A stretch of 64,000 nt of DNA from Gammaproteobacteria bacterium (lineage in GTDB: Bacteria; Pseudomonadota; Gammaproteobacteria; Competibacterales; Competibacteraceae): the NCBI GenBank assembly GCA_024234995.1, contig JACKNF010000002.1, forward strand, positions 124,001-188,000, given 5' to 3'. The position numbers and the translations under genes are program-made. Below the pieces are notes generated by a model. That model made no database searches. It was given only the letters and a program-made list of their open reading frames with translations, and was not told the DNA's origin. Below, piece after piece: positions 35,542 through 45,777 of this stretch (positions are counted from its first letter, which is position 1; every line of letters starts with the position of its first letter).

Positions 35542-36247
35542 GGTCAAGAATCTGCTTAAAATTTTCGAAGGACGCGGCCAGGTAGTGCGCGCAGTGGACG
35601 ATGTCTCCACCCAGGTTGCTAAGGGCGAGGTCGTGATGGTCATTGGTCGTCTGGCTCTGGCAAATCCACGTTTTGCGCTGCCTGAATGGCTTGGAAAGAG
35701 TTGACGACGGTCGGGTCATTATCGACGGCATCGACATTGCCAGCAGCGCCACCAGCAACGCAGTGCGCCGTGAGAACTGGAATGGTATTTCAACGCCAAC
35801 TTATTCCCTCACAAGACGGTGCTGAAAAAGTATGACTCTGGCGCAGCGGGTGGTCTGAAAGCGCAAGGCGGCAAGGCCAAAGACAAGGCGATGGCGTTCT
35901 TTGACCAAGGTCGGCATCGCCGAAGAATGAATATCCGTCGCGGCTGTCTGGTGGCCAGCAGCAGCGCGTGGCCGTGCCGCGCTCTAGCGATGGGCCCCAG
36001 GTGATGCTGTTCGACGAACCCACCAGCGCTGGGCCCGGAGATGGTGGGCGAAGTGTTGGACGTGATGAAGCAACTGGCCCGCGAAGAGCGCATGACTATG
36101 GCGGTGGTTACCGCCGATAGGTTGCCCGCGAGAATCGCTCAACGCATTGTTCATGGACGTTGGCGGGACTGGAAGACGCCCCGCCTGCTGAATTTTCACC
36201 GCCCCCAAAGAGCCTCGGGCGCAGCGTTCTTGAAACGGGTTTTATAG
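35534..36247 (+). pseudogene. Amino-acid ABC transporter ATPase, decayed
   Basis: Starts with GTG overlapping the permease stop: VIEVKNLLKIFEGRGQVVRA and VDDVSTQVAKGEVVMVIG, then a shift inside Walker A, LRCLNGLERVDDGRVIIDGI, GMVFQ, a stretch of shifts over the signature (LSGGQQQRVAV readable by changing frame at 35940-35970), VMLFDEPTSA, GEVLDVMKQLARE, AQRI, FLKRVL. This is a GlnQ/HisP-type ATPase of normal length with several indels. Walker A and the signature are both disrupted, so no activity is expected. Confidence 0.8.
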
Positions 36248-36344
36248 AACGGTTTGAAGCAACAACCTGTTTCTCGGTGAGAATTTATGAGTCATAGGCT
36301 TATATCGCAGCCTGTCGTACCACGCTACGGAATGTAACCGGGCT

Positions 36345-38254
36345 AACCCGATAACCCGCCGCTGCAAAAACGCTCGCACCTGCTCTGTTGCCGGGTCTGG
36401 GCATGGGCGGCAGGCTATCCAGAAAGGAAATCACCCGTAGGCTTTGCTCAATAACCGTGGATCGCCAGCATCAACACCCCGGTCGCTGACGCGTCGCTGG
36501 ATCAGTAAGTAAACACCCTGCTTCAAGGTAATGACCGCCTGGGGAACGCTGATGAATCCATAAACGGATTCTCGCCACGCTGACGCAACGATTCAATGCG
36601 CGCCCTGTATAACGGGAGATGAAGCAAATGGCAGCCGGTCAATGATCACACAGGATAAACCGCCGCGCACGTCCACCTTCCCGAAACTGGCGTGCAATAA
36701 TACGGCGTTGCCCTAATGTCCGGAATTGTTTGGTAAGCGCTGCTTTGGTAATTGGCCTTGCACGAGCAATGGGTATTCGACTCGCCCGTTAGCCATTCTG
36801 CCGCTTCCTTTAAGGCACGGTAACTGGTGAATAACAAAAATGCCGCCCCCGGCTTGCTTCCAGCACCGGCAATGCCGCATTCAGAAAGGCTCGGTGTAAT
36901 GCGAGGTTCCCGGATCGGGCGAATCTGAAGGTGATACAGTAGGGTGTGGCTAGCAAATCGACGGGCTATCCGGAGGCACAATGCGCTAGTCCGCGCAATC
37001 CTGGCCGCTGCAAAATGGCCGAAACTCGACCCGACTGCCCAGAGTCGCCGAGGTAAAATCCAGGCGCCCGGCTGGGCAGTCATCCCGCTCCTGGAAGGTT
37101 GGGGCGATCGAGAGCGTTAAAGTCAGAATAAATCCTCGTCCTCGGGTCTCAGCGAACCAGGAGACACAGCCGGACTCGTGATCCACGCTGGTCAGCGTCA
37201 TCAATCGTTGCATGAGATCATCGCAGCGCCGAGGCAGCTTTCTAAGCCCAACGCTTTGCTACGCGCGGCTTCAGACAACGCACCCGCAGATTATCGAGCC
37301 CAGGGCCCAAATGCACGACGATTTCCCGGATTGCGGGCTGGTGCGCTTCTTCGCGCCACAAGCGCGCGCGCCGATCCGTCAGGCCGAGCGCTTCGCGCAG
37401 AGCGGCAGTGTGAATATTTCCAGTGCCTGGGCGAGAGTCACGCGGCTCCGGGGAAATCGGGCGCATCCGGAGCTGCACCGACCAGCTTTATCTCTGGTCA
37501 GTTCGAGTAACTGCCGGCTGCTCAGCGACTTGCCGAAAAAGTGGCTTGCAATTTCTGGCAACTGATGCGCTTCATCAAGAATAATCGCTTCTACCCCCGG
37601 CAACAGTTCGGCAAAGCCGGTTTCCTTGATCGCCATGTCGGCGAAGAACAGGTGATGGTTAATCACCAGCACATCTGCGGCTTGTGCCTCACGCCGGGCT
37701 TTGGCGAGAAAGCAATCACTCAGATCAGGACAATCCTGCCCTAGACAGTTATCGACGGTGGAGGTGACGCGTGGCCAGAGCGTTGAGGTTTCCGGCACGT
37801 TGGATACTTCGGCAATGTCGCCATGCCGGGTGCGTTTCGTCCAAGCATGAATACGCCGCAGCTCTGCAATGTGCTCACGAGATGCCAGATGCCCTTCTTG
37901 TCTGGTCAAGCGCAAGCGATACCGGCACAGATAATTGCTGCGCCCTTTCAACAGTGCAATTTTCGCTGAGCTTTTCAGCGCCCGGCGCACCATCGGTAAA
38001 TCGCGATGGTAAAGCTGATCCTGTAAGTGACGAGTGCCTGTGGAGATGATGACCCGCATTCCAGATAGCAGCGCGGGCGTTAAATAAGCGTAGGTTTTGC
38101 CGGTGCCTGTCCCTGCCTCAACGATCAGTGTCCCTCCTTCATTCAGGATGGCATCCACGCTCGCCGCCATTTGCTGCTGCTGAAGACGCGGCGCGAAGCC
38201 TGGCGTATGACGCGCCAGAGGGCCGTCCGGTCCCAACAGTTCAGCCATATCCAT
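36345..38254 (-). pseudogene. DinG/YoaA-family helicase, decayed
   Basis: The first 290 or so codons from ATG 38254 are open: QQQQMAASVDAIL, Walker A EAGTGTGKTYAYL, STGTRHLQDQL, the iron-sulfur cluster cysteines (YLC, NCLGQDCPDLSDCF), INHHLFFAD and the DEAH box ILDEAH. After base 37420 the frame breaks repeatedly; downstream pieces VDHESGCVSWFAETRGRGF, FLLFTSYRALKEAAEWL and VIIDRLPFA show the original C-terminal helicase motifs. Total span of about 1.9 kb matches an intact ~640-residue YoaA. These helicases unwind damaged DNA. A truncated N-terminal product could still be made but lacks the second RecA domain. Confidence 0.8.
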
Positions 38255-38282
38255 CGCCGCACGTCCTGCCACAGGATAGCGG

Positions 38283-39292
38283 TCAGCGCGACAGGAGCGA
38301 AGCCTGGGCTTCGGCCTCTTCAGCGCCCGCAATATTACCGCCTGCCTTGCGCGCCACTGAAATCAATTTCCAGTTACGGGCCTGGAGTGACCGGTTGCCG
38401 CTGGCTAGATTGTTAGACTTGCTAGCCAGCGATTCAGCCTGTTGATACTCGCTCTGATGCAAACGAATCTGCGCCAGATCGTGCCAGATACCTGCGTTGC
38501 GGGGTTCGATGCGCAGGGCCCGTTCGAGAGCCGCGCCAGCCTTATCCAATTGGTTGCTCTTGACATATTTGTCAGCACTGTCCAGTAGGGCTACCACGGC
38601 CTGATTACCTTCACGGGTGATTTCCGCTGGGGGTAATTCTGCGGGACGGGGTGGTGGAGCCGGCCGCTGGACGGGAGCCGGTTGTGGCGGGATTTCAGGC
38701 GCATCAGGCTCTGTGTCCGGTTCGATATCCGGCTTGATGGGGGCCAGGGCGATCGGTTTATTCTTTGGCGCCGCGGTTGGCGGGGCGGCTGGCTGTGGAA
38801 TTGCCAGTTGTGGATCCGGTTCTGGCGGAGTCCGTAAAATTCATCCGCACTCTGTGGCGAATCCGGGTAAGACGGATAAGCAGATGGCGGGTACGTGGCT
38901 GCGCCGGGTGGATAGGCCGGTGATGGATAGGCCGCACTGGGCGGGGTTGAATAGGCCGGGCTTGAAGGTCGCGCAGGCACCGCATCATAGGCGTCCGGGT
39001 AGGCTGGTGGGGGGTTGGATGGCGCTCGGCGGGATAACGCGCAGCCGGAGGATAATGGGGAAGCATATTCACGAGGTGTCAACGGATCCTCGCGGGGTAA
39101 TTGCCCAACGTCCACCTGAGGTTGAACAGAGGGCCAGGCTGGCTGGGTAGGATAGGTTGGCGTCTACCGGGTATTGCGATCGATCACCGGTGCCTTGGCA
39201 TTTCTCGATGGTTGCGAATAAGGCATCGCGCAGCCGGCGATTCCTACTGTCAACGCCAATAAGCCCGCGTAGGGTTGTAAGAATCTGTTCAT
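38283..39292 (-). pseudogene. Proline-rich TPR lipoprotein, broken
   Basis: ATG 39292 opens a lipoprotein signal (LTVGIAGC as lipobox) but a TAG stops it 43 codons on. The next frame holds a Pro/Tyr/Ser-rich run with repeated AYPSPAYPP-like units, then a shift near 38830 leads to a Pro-rich linker PEPDPQLAIPQPAAPP and finally an intact TPR block (DSADKYVKSNQLDKAGAALE, LRIEPRNAGIWHDLAQIRLH, SEYQQAESLA) ending at 38283. Such outer-membrane TPR lipoproteins next to PBP genes may tune peptidoglycan synthesis (CpoB/LpoB-like roles are my inference). At least two lesions. Confidence 0.7.
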
Positions 39293-39409
39293 CGTTTTCT
39301 CCACTGGTTCAGCAGGTTAGTTGATTATGCCGAACTTCAACAAAATCGATCATGGGCTTAACTCTACCTTTTCGTGGCCTTGGTTGCTATGTGAAATAAC
39401 GGATTCATC

Positions 39410-41908
39410 TCATTCCATGAGCTGTTTAAAGAAATCGCTCATGCCACCGCCGGCATCATTGGCCGAGGGTTCCGGTTCGGCTGGTTTTTCAACGCGCCGT
39501 GCAGAAGACGATCCACCTCCGCAGGAGGTGGACCGCCGTGGACCAGACCCGGTCAGAAATGGCACTGGCTGGCCGCGTCCGCAGCCTGACCCAAGCCGCA
39601 ATCCACTATATGGATCCACACGGATTTCCTCGACATCCGCGGGTGGCGGCGCATCCAGCGGTTCTAGATACAATCCCGCCATTAAGTCAATCCAGACCCG
39701 TAGCGCGCCACTGGCGCCGCTGAGTCCGGTTGGCTTGTTGTCGTCGCGCCCGACCCAAACCACCGTTAACCGGTTGCCGCTGAAGCCAGCAAACCAGCTA
39801 TCGCGATAGTCATCGGTCGTACCGGTCTTGCCCGCCAGTTTCAGCTCAGGCGATAGCTTGCTCTTGGCAGCTCTCGCGGTTCCCGCTTTGATGACTTGTT
39901 GCATGGCATGGGTGACCAAATAAACGGGTCCTGGGTCCACCGCCTTCTCGACATCCAGGCTGTAGTGTTGTAGCGATTGGCCGGTAGAATTGGTCACTTC
40001 GCGAATTGCGCGCAACGGAATGCGGAAGCCGCTGCCGGCGATGCTCGCATAGACCTGGGCAATTTCAAATGGTGAGGCATCAAACGCACCCAGCAACAAC
40101 GAAGGATAGGGTTTCAGATCCCGCTCAAATCCCAGCCGGCGCAACATTTCCACGACGTTGATGACATCCATGTCCAGGCCGACCCGCACCGCTGGAATAT
40201 TGTAGGAGTGCGCCAAGGCATCTCTTAGCGCCACGCGGCCATGGTAGCGATGGTCGTAATTGGCAGGTGCCCAGCGCTGGCCGCCGGAGGTATAGACCAG
40301 CGGGCTGTCGTTGAGCCGGGTCATCAGAGTATAACGATCCGGCTGTTCCAGGGCCGTTAGATAGACCACGGGTTTGATCAGCGAACCCGCCAGACGCTTG
40401 GCATCGAGCGCCCGGTTGAATCCGAGGGTTTTCGGTTCCCGATCCCCTACCATCGCTAGAACTTCTCCGGTCTGGGTGTCGGTCACAACAGCGGCGCCCT
40501 GCAATGGCCAGGCCCGGCGCTGGCTCTTTTCAAGTTCAGGCAGTTTGCTGGCGATAGTGTTTTCCGCCACTGCCTGAATGCGAGGATCGAGAGTAGTAAA
40601 TACCTGTAGACCTTCAGACAATAAATCGTCCGGTTTGTAGTACTGCCGCAACTGCCGTTGTACCAGTTCCAGGAAAGCAGGATAAGCGGTAATACCACTG
40701 GCGGTCTTGGGCAACACATCCAGTGACATCTCTTTAGCGGTGAGCGCATCCTCAGCGCTGATCAGATTCTGCTCGGTCATGATGTCCAGCACCAGGGTCC
40801 GGCGTTCTTTGGCCCGGCCGGGATGTTTGCGTGGATCGTACAGTGATGGACCTTTAATCATGCCCACCAGCAGGGCAATCTGGTGAAGGTCCAGTTCTTC
40901 TAATGGCTGGCCAAAATAGAATTGGCTCGCCAGTCCGAAACCATGAATCGCCCGGCTGCCGTCCTGACCGAGATAGATGGCATTGCTGTATGCCTCCAGG
41001 ATTTCATCTTTGCCATAGCGTGCATCGATGAGGATCGCCATCAACATCTCATTAATCTTGCGCTTGAACGTCCGTTCATTACTGAGAAATAGATTTTTGA
41101 CCAGTTGCTGGGTCAGGGTGCTGCCGCCCTGCACAGTCCGTCCAGCGCGCAGATTCGCCAGCATCGCGCGGAAGATGCCCTTAGGATTGATGCCAGCATG
41201 CTCGAAGAATGAACGATCCTCGACCGCCATCAGGGTATCCACCAAAGCAGGCGGCAGGTCCTGGGCTTTGAGCAGGATGCGGTCCTCGTAGTGGGAAGGA
41301 TAGATGCCCGCGATTTCAGGCGGATCCAGCCGCAAAAGACCGGGTGTTTCCTGACCGTCCAGACTGGTCAATTCAACCAGAATATTACCGGCAAAGGTCA
41401 GCCGGACCTTGCGGCTCGGTTCCATACCGTCCCAGAATGTGAAATTGCGGGTCATGACCTCGAAGGCTTCGCCTTGGCGCGCGTAAGTCCCAGGCTTAGT
41501 GGGTGATTCACTGCCGTTAGACGGCGGCACACAGCTCTGAACAGGCGGGCGGGATGCCTTGCGTTTAAACCGGCGCTTGTCTTCCGCGGCTGGCGCGGGT
41601 GGCGGTGTTTCTGGGCAGTTGACATCGCGGTAGCCCAGCATTTTGAGTTCCTGGGCAAAGGCATCGGCGCTCAGCGACATGCTCTCAAATAACTCCAGAG
41701 GCCGGGCGTAAACCCGGGCAGGCATGGCCCAGCGTTTCTCATCGAATTCAGTACGGATGACGGAGTCCAGGTAAACCATATACAGTCCCAGACCCAACGC
41801 TCCGAGTAGGACACTACCCAGAAACAGTGAAAAAATTAGTGATAACAACGCGCGGACCACATGAAGTGGCACCGCTCCAAGCTTACGCACGGATCGAGCT
41901 TTGATCAT
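39410..41908 (-). CDS. mrcB: Bifunctional penicillin-binding protein 1B
   Basis: 832 residues. A membrane anchor (about 18-46) is followed by the UvrB-like UB2H region, the glycosyltransferase domain (catalytic Glu in AVEDRSFFEHAGI, GGSTLTQQLVKNLFL) and the transpeptidase domain with SLIK (Ser nucleophile), SYN in AHSYNIPAV and KTGTTDDYRDSWFAGF. A Pro/Ser/Gly-rich tail ends the protein. It polymerises and crosslinks peptidoglycan. It lies 117 bp upstream of the broken TPR lipoprotein gene, same strand, suggesting a former functional pair. Confidence 0.95.
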   Translation of the reverse strand: MIKARSVRKLGAVPLHVVRALLSLIFSLFLGSVLLGALGLGLYMVYLDSVIRTEFDEKRWAMPARVYARPLELFESMSLSADAFAQELKMLGYRDVNCPETPPPAPAAEDKRRFKRKASRPPVQSCVPPSNGSESPTKPGTYARQGEAFEVMTRNFTFWDGMEPSRKVRLTFAGNILVELTSLDGQETPGLLRLDPPEIAGIYPSHYEDRILLKAQDLPPALVDTLMAVEDRSFFEHAGINPKGIFRAMLANLRAGRTVQGGSTLTQQLVKNLFLSNERTFKRKINEMLMAILIDARYGKDEILEAYSNAIYLGQDGSRAIHGFGLASQFYFGQPLEELDLHQIALLVGMIKGPSLYDPRKHPGRAKERRTLVLDIMTEQNLISAEDALTAKEMSLDVLPKTASGITAYPAFLELVQRQLRQYYKPDDLLSEGLQVFTTLDPRIQAVAENTIASKLPELEKSQRRAWPLQGAAVVTDTQTGEVLAMVGDREPKTLGFNRALDAKRLAGSLIKPVVYLTALEQPDRYTLMTRLNDSPLVYTSGGQRWAPANYDHRYHGRVALRDALAHSYNIPAVRVGLDMDVINVVEMLRRLGFERDLKPYPSLLLGAFDASPFEIAQVYASIAGSGFRIPLRAIREVTNSTGQSLQHYSLDVEKAVDPGPVYLVTHAMQQVIKAGTARAAKSKLSPELKLAGKTGTTDDYRDSWFAGFSGNRLTVVWVGRDDNKPTGLSGASGALRVWIDLMAGLYLEPLDAPPPADVEEIRVDPYSGLRLGSGCGRGQPVPFLTGSGPRRSTSCGGGSSSARRVEKPAEPEPSANDAGGGMSDFFKQLME

Positions 41909-42013
41909 CGTTATTCCAGTTGAGCGCCTGCCCTTACGGCCTATCCGCTTAGCGGACGCTAATCATTCTGTCTTAATTTAAAGTTTCAATTTTTAGGATC
42001 TGGAGTCCGGCCC

Positions 42014-43597
42014 ATGTCTTCCACTGACGAATCCTTTGATCAGTCTGCGTTGATCACCGCACTGTTGCGGCCGGACTGCTATCCGTATCCAGCAACGGCG
42101 GTCGAACATATGCAGACGCATATTTCCCATCTCCTGCTGGCCGGTGATTATGCCTACAAGATCAAGAAGCCTGTGAATCTAGGTTTTCTGGATTTTACCA
42201 GTCTGGAGCACCGTCAATACTACTGCCAACAGGAACTGCGCCTGAATAAACGGTTGGCTCCGGATTTGTACCTGGATTGTCTGACCATTGGTGGTGACGT
42301 TACCCATCCAGTCTTCGGTCTTGAACCGGCGATCGAGTATGCGGTGCGGATGCATCGCTTTCCCCAGGATGCGCGGCTCGACCGGGTATTGGTTTCCGGC
42401 CGGCTGGAAACCCGTCATTTTGAGAGACTGGCTCGCCAGCTGGCCTGTTTTCATAGTGCCATTTCCATTGCCGGTCCTGCGGCTCCGTTCGGTGAACCAG
42501 AGCAGGTCCGCCAGCCGATGCTGGATGATTTTACCTATACCCGCCCCCAGTTGAGCGATCCTGCCGATTTGGCGATCTTGGCCGAAGTCGAACGCTGGAC
42601 ATTGGACGCTTCCGAACGCTTGCGGTCCCTGTTGACGGAGCGCAAGGCAGGTGGCTGGATCCGTGAATGTCATGGCGATCTGCATTTGGGCAACATGATT
42701 TTGACCGGTGAGGGTCAGGTAACCATTTTCGATTGTATTGAATTTAATGATGCGCTGCGCTGGATTGATGTTATTAATGATCTAGCGTTTTTGACTATGG
42801 ATCTGCAAGCGCGCGGTGTTGGACACTTTGCACAGCGTGTGCTGAATACTTGGCTGGAATTCAGCGGTGATTTTGCCGGTGTGGCGCTGCTGACCTATTA
42901 CCAGGTTTATCGGGCAATGGTGCGGGCCAAGATCCATGCGATTCAAGCCAGTCAAGAGGGAATTCCCGAGGCAGATCGTACTGCTGCTTGCGGCTATTGC
43001 CGGAATTACTTACGTCTGGCCCGGGCGCTGACCCAGGAGCCAGCACCATTCTTGTTGGTCACCCATGGAGTTTCCGGTTCCGGCAAATCGCATCGGACCG
43101 GCCAATTAATGGACGCATTGCCGGGCGCTATCCGCATTCGCGCGGATGTCGAGCGGAAGCGGCTGTTCGGGCTGGGCCCGCTGGACGATAGCCGCTCCAG
43201 CCTCGGCCAAGGATTGTACACTGCAGAGGCAAGCGCCCGGACTTATCAGCGTCTGCTTGACCTGGCAGATGGGCTGCTGGCGTCGGGCCGTCCGGTGCTG
43301 GTGGACGCTACTTTCCTCAAACGCGCCCACCGGGAACCGTTCCGCCGGCTTGCCGCCACGCATAGCGTGCCGTTCATTTTGCTGGAATGCAACGCCGGCC
43401 CGGCGACCTTGCGTAGGCGAGTCACCGTACGCCGGGCGCGCGGCGATGATGCCGCCGAGGCCGATGTCGCGGTGCTGGAGCAGCAACTGCAATCTGTGGA
43501 ACCGCCTGCACCCGATGAAAATCCTCTAAAAACCAATGGCGACGAGGATCTCGAACGGTTGCGGGCGGCGATTCTGGCAGCGAGGCAGGTATCCTAA
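42014..43597 (+). CDS. Two-domain protein: APH-like kinase plus P-loop kinase
   Basis: 527 residues. The N-terminal half is an aminoglycoside-phosphotransferase-like fold (YAYKIKKPVNLGFLDF, catalytic ECHGDLHLGNM, metal segment IFDCIEFNDALRWIDVINDL). The C-terminal part (about 345-500) is a P-loop kinase with Walker A THGVSGSGKSH and RADVERKRLFGL, close to gluconate-kinase-like and chloramphenicol-phosphotransferase-like folds. This COG2187+COG0645 arrangement is common in proteobacteria and remains functionally uncharacterised as far as I know. Divergent from mrcB with a 105-bp spacer. Confidence 0.82.
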   Translation: MSSTDESFDQSALITALLRPDCYPYPATAVEHMQTHISHLLLAGDYAYKIKKPVNLGFLDFTSLEHRQYYCQQELRLNKRLAPDLYLDCLTIGGDVTHPVFGLEPAIEYAVRMHRFPQDARLDRVLVSGRLETRHFERLARQLACFHSAISIAGPAAPFGEPEQVRQPMLDDFTYTRPQLSDPADLAILAEVERWTLDASERLRSLLTERKAGGWIRECHGDLHLGNMILTGEGQVTIFDCIEFNDALRWIDVINDLAFLTMDLQARGVGHFAQRVLNTWLEFSGDFAGVALLTYYQVYRAMVRAKIHAIQASQEGIPEADRTAACGYCRNYLRLARALTQEPAPFLLVTHGVSGSGKSHRTGQLMDALPGAIRIRADVERKRLFGLGPLDDSRSSLGQGLYTAEASARTYQRLLDLADGLLASGRPVLVDATFLKRAHREPFRRLAATHSVPFILLECNAGPATLRRRVTVRRARGDDAAEADVAVLEQQLQSVEPPAPDENPLKTNGDEDLERLRAAILAARQVS

Positions 43598-43663
43598 AAA
43601 ACCACCATAAAACCAATCAGTTGATTTTACGAGATAACCTACGGCTGGTAGTCTGCCAAAGGG

Positions 43664-44419
43664 TTATTTGGCGAGAGTGATACCCGCTAACGGCGTTTCT
43701 TCGAAGATTTCCCGGTAGCTGGCGTAGATGGCGCCGGCCGTGACCGGTCCCAAGATCAATAGACCAAAACCCAGTGGGATGATTGCTACTACCGCAAGCA
43801 CGATATAGATGAGTCCGAATACCAGCAGTGGCAGCATATTGATCCAGCAAGCGGCGATGCTGGCTTGCACCGCTGGCCAGGCGTTCTGCCGTCCTAGCAT
43901 GACCAGCGGGACACCGTAAAACAGCGCCATGGTGATCAGAATGCCGATGGTGATCACGATCAGCATGACAATCAGGCCAACACCGGCGAGGATTCCGCCC
44001 ATTGCTTCGTGGGGGACGTTGGCTCCAGTGCTGTCCAAGGCGATCCCGGTCGCGACGCTGCCACCAACGAAGATCATGAATACCACAAACATCAAGATGT
44101 AACCGCCAACGCTGAACAGACCGAGCATGACCAGCGGCCCCATGCGTTCCTGATCACGAAAGCCTTGGAACAGGTGAACGATTTCCAGTTTTTCGCCCCG
44201 CGCTTGCACTGCCGCGCCATACAGCATTCCACCAGCAAGCACCGGATTAAGTAAGGTGTGACCAATCATGCCGACTAGCGGAATCAGCGACAACACCACG
44301 CTGATAGCCAAGTAGATCAATAAAATAACGATCCATACTCCCGGTGCTTTGATGAATAATTGCCAGCCTTCGACGATCCATCCCCAGCCACGGCCAGCGT
44401 CCGCACGTATTGCCATCAT
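43664..44419 (-). CDS. BPSS1780-like integral membrane protein
   Basis: About 251 residues from ATG 44419, chosen because CAGGAG lies 9 bp upstream; the frame remains open to 44467. Around six hydrophobic segments separated by short loops, with IVHLFQGFRDQERMGPLVML and ASIAACWINMLPLLVFGLIY typical of the BPSS1780 membrane family. No enzymatic motif is seen and the function is unknown. Flanked by convergent and co-oriented unrelated genes; a bidirectional terminator separates it from fadA. Confidence 0.7.
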   Translation of the reverse strand: MMAIRADAGRGWGWIVEGWQLFIKAPGVWIVILLIYLAISVVLSLIPLVGMIGHTLLNPVLAGGMLYGAAVQARGEKLEIVHLFQGFRDQERMGPLVMLGLFSVGGYILMFVVFMIFVGGSVATGIALDSTGANVPHEAMGGILAGVGLIVMLIVITIGILITMALFYGVPLVMLGRQNAWPAVQASIAACWINMLPLLVFGLIYIVLAVVAIIPLGFGLLILGPVTAGAIYASYREIFEETPLAGITLAK

Positions 44420-44517
44420 AAGCGACTTTCTCCTGGTTGAAATGGATGAGTTAATCATCGCTAGCATAACGCAACCCGGTTGCCCGGCAAGTCTCTTCGA
44501 GTGGTGGCGCTAGAAAA

Positions 44518-44547
44518 AAAGCCCGCTGACTGGCGCGAACGGGCTTT
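44518..44547 (-). terminator. Rho-independent terminator of the fadA transcript
   Basis: Perfect 8-bp stem AAAGCCCG/CGGGCTTT with a 14-base loop. On the minus strand it is followed by a run of seven T, so it should end fad transcription 17 bp after the fadA stop. Confidence 0.85.
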
Positions 44548-44563
44548 CTTCTCACATGCAGAC

Positions 44564-45760
44564 TTACAGCGCCTCAAAAATTCCCGCCGCGCCCATGCCG
44601 GTCCCGATGCACATCGTCACCATGCCGTATTTGCCGCCACACCGGCGCATGCCATGCACCAGCGTCGCCACACGGATTGCCCCGGTTGCGCCTAGCGGGT
44701 GACCCAGCGCAATGGCGCCACCCAGCGGATTGACTTTGGCCGGATCGAGCTGCCGTTCCCGGATTACTGCCAGGCTCTGCGCAGCGAAGGCTTCGTTCAG
44801 CTCGATCCAATCTATGTCTTCCTGCCGCAATCCCGCCCGCTCCAGCGCTTTGGGAATGGCTGCAATCGGGCCGATGCCCATGATCCGTGGCGGTACTCCA
44901 GCTACCGCGTAACTGACAAAGCGGGCCAAGGGCTTCAAATTCAATTGCTTGACCATCCGCTCGCTCATCACCAGCACCGCCGCCGCTCCGTCGCTCATTT
45001 GCGAGCTATTACCGGCGGTCACACTGCCTTTCGCGGCAAATACCGGCTTCAACTTGGCTAGCGCTTCCAGGGTACTGCCGGGACGCGGACCTTCGTCATT
45101 TTCCACCACCTGTTCACGCACCTGTACCTGCATATTTTTGTTATCCGGCGATCGTTCCGCTACGGTGTAGGGCAGAATCTCCTGGCGGAATTCACCGTTG
45201 GCGATGGCGATGGCGGCCCGGCGGTGACTTTCCACCGCGAAAGCGTCTTGATCCTCGCGTGCGACTTTCCACTGTTCCGCGACTTTCTCAGCGGTCAACC
45301 CCATGCCGTAGGCGATGCCGGTATTCTCATCGGTCGCGAACACTGCTGGATTGAGCGCAATCTTGTTGCCACCCATCGGAATCATGGTCATGGTTTCCGT
45401 GCCAGCGGCTAGCATCACATCGGCCTCACCCAAACGGATGCGATCAGCAGCCTGCGCCACTGCTTGCACCCCGGAGGCACAGAAGCGGTTGATGGTCATG
45501 CCGGGCACGCTGTCTGGCAGTCCAGCCAGCAGCAGGCCGATCCGCGCCACGTTCATACCTTGCTCACCTTCCGGCATCGCGCAACCCACGATGACATCGC
45601 CAATCTGTTGCGGGTCGAGTCCTGGACATTGAGCGATTGCGCCACGCAGCACATGGGCTAGCAGGTCGTCCGGGCGGGTGTTGCGGAACACGCCGCGCGC
45701 CTTGCCGGCCGGGGTGCGGACCGCGGCAACGATATAAGCATCCTGGATTTGTTTGCTCAT
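44564..45760 (-). CDS. fadA: Acetyl-CoA C-acyltransferase (thiolase)
   Basis: 398 residues. Active-site residues: C94 in NRFCASGVQA, H354 in GHPLGATGA, C384 in MCIGTGMG. Degradative thiolases cleave 3-ketoacyl-CoA to acetyl-CoA and a shortened acyl-CoA. It lies 17 bp downstream of a FadN-type dehydrogenase gene and with it forms a beta-oxidation pair. Biosynthetic and degradative thiolases are not perfectly separable from sequence, but the neighbour makes beta-oxidation the likely role. Confidence 0.9.
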   Translation of the reverse strand: MSKQIQDAYIVAAVRTPAGKARGVFRNTRPDDLLAHVLRGAIAQCPGLDPQQIGDVIVGCAMPEGEQGMNVARIGLLLAGLPDSVPGMTINRFCASGVQAVAQAADRIRLGEADVMLAAGTETMTMIPMGGNKIALNPAVFATDENTGIAYGMGLTAEKVAEQWKVAREDQDAFAVESHRRAAIAIANGEFRQEILPYTVAERSPDNKNMQVQVREQVVENDEGPRPGSTLEALAKLKPVFAAKGSVTAGNSSQMSDGAAAVLVMSERMVKQLNLKPLARFVSYAVAGVPPRIMGIGPIAAIPKALERAGLRQEDIDWIELNEAFAAQSLAVIRERQLDPAKVNPLGGAIALGHPLGATGAIRVATLVHGMRRCGGKYGMVTMCIGTGMGAAGIFEAL

Positions 45761-45777
45761 GAAAGTTTCTCCTGCAA

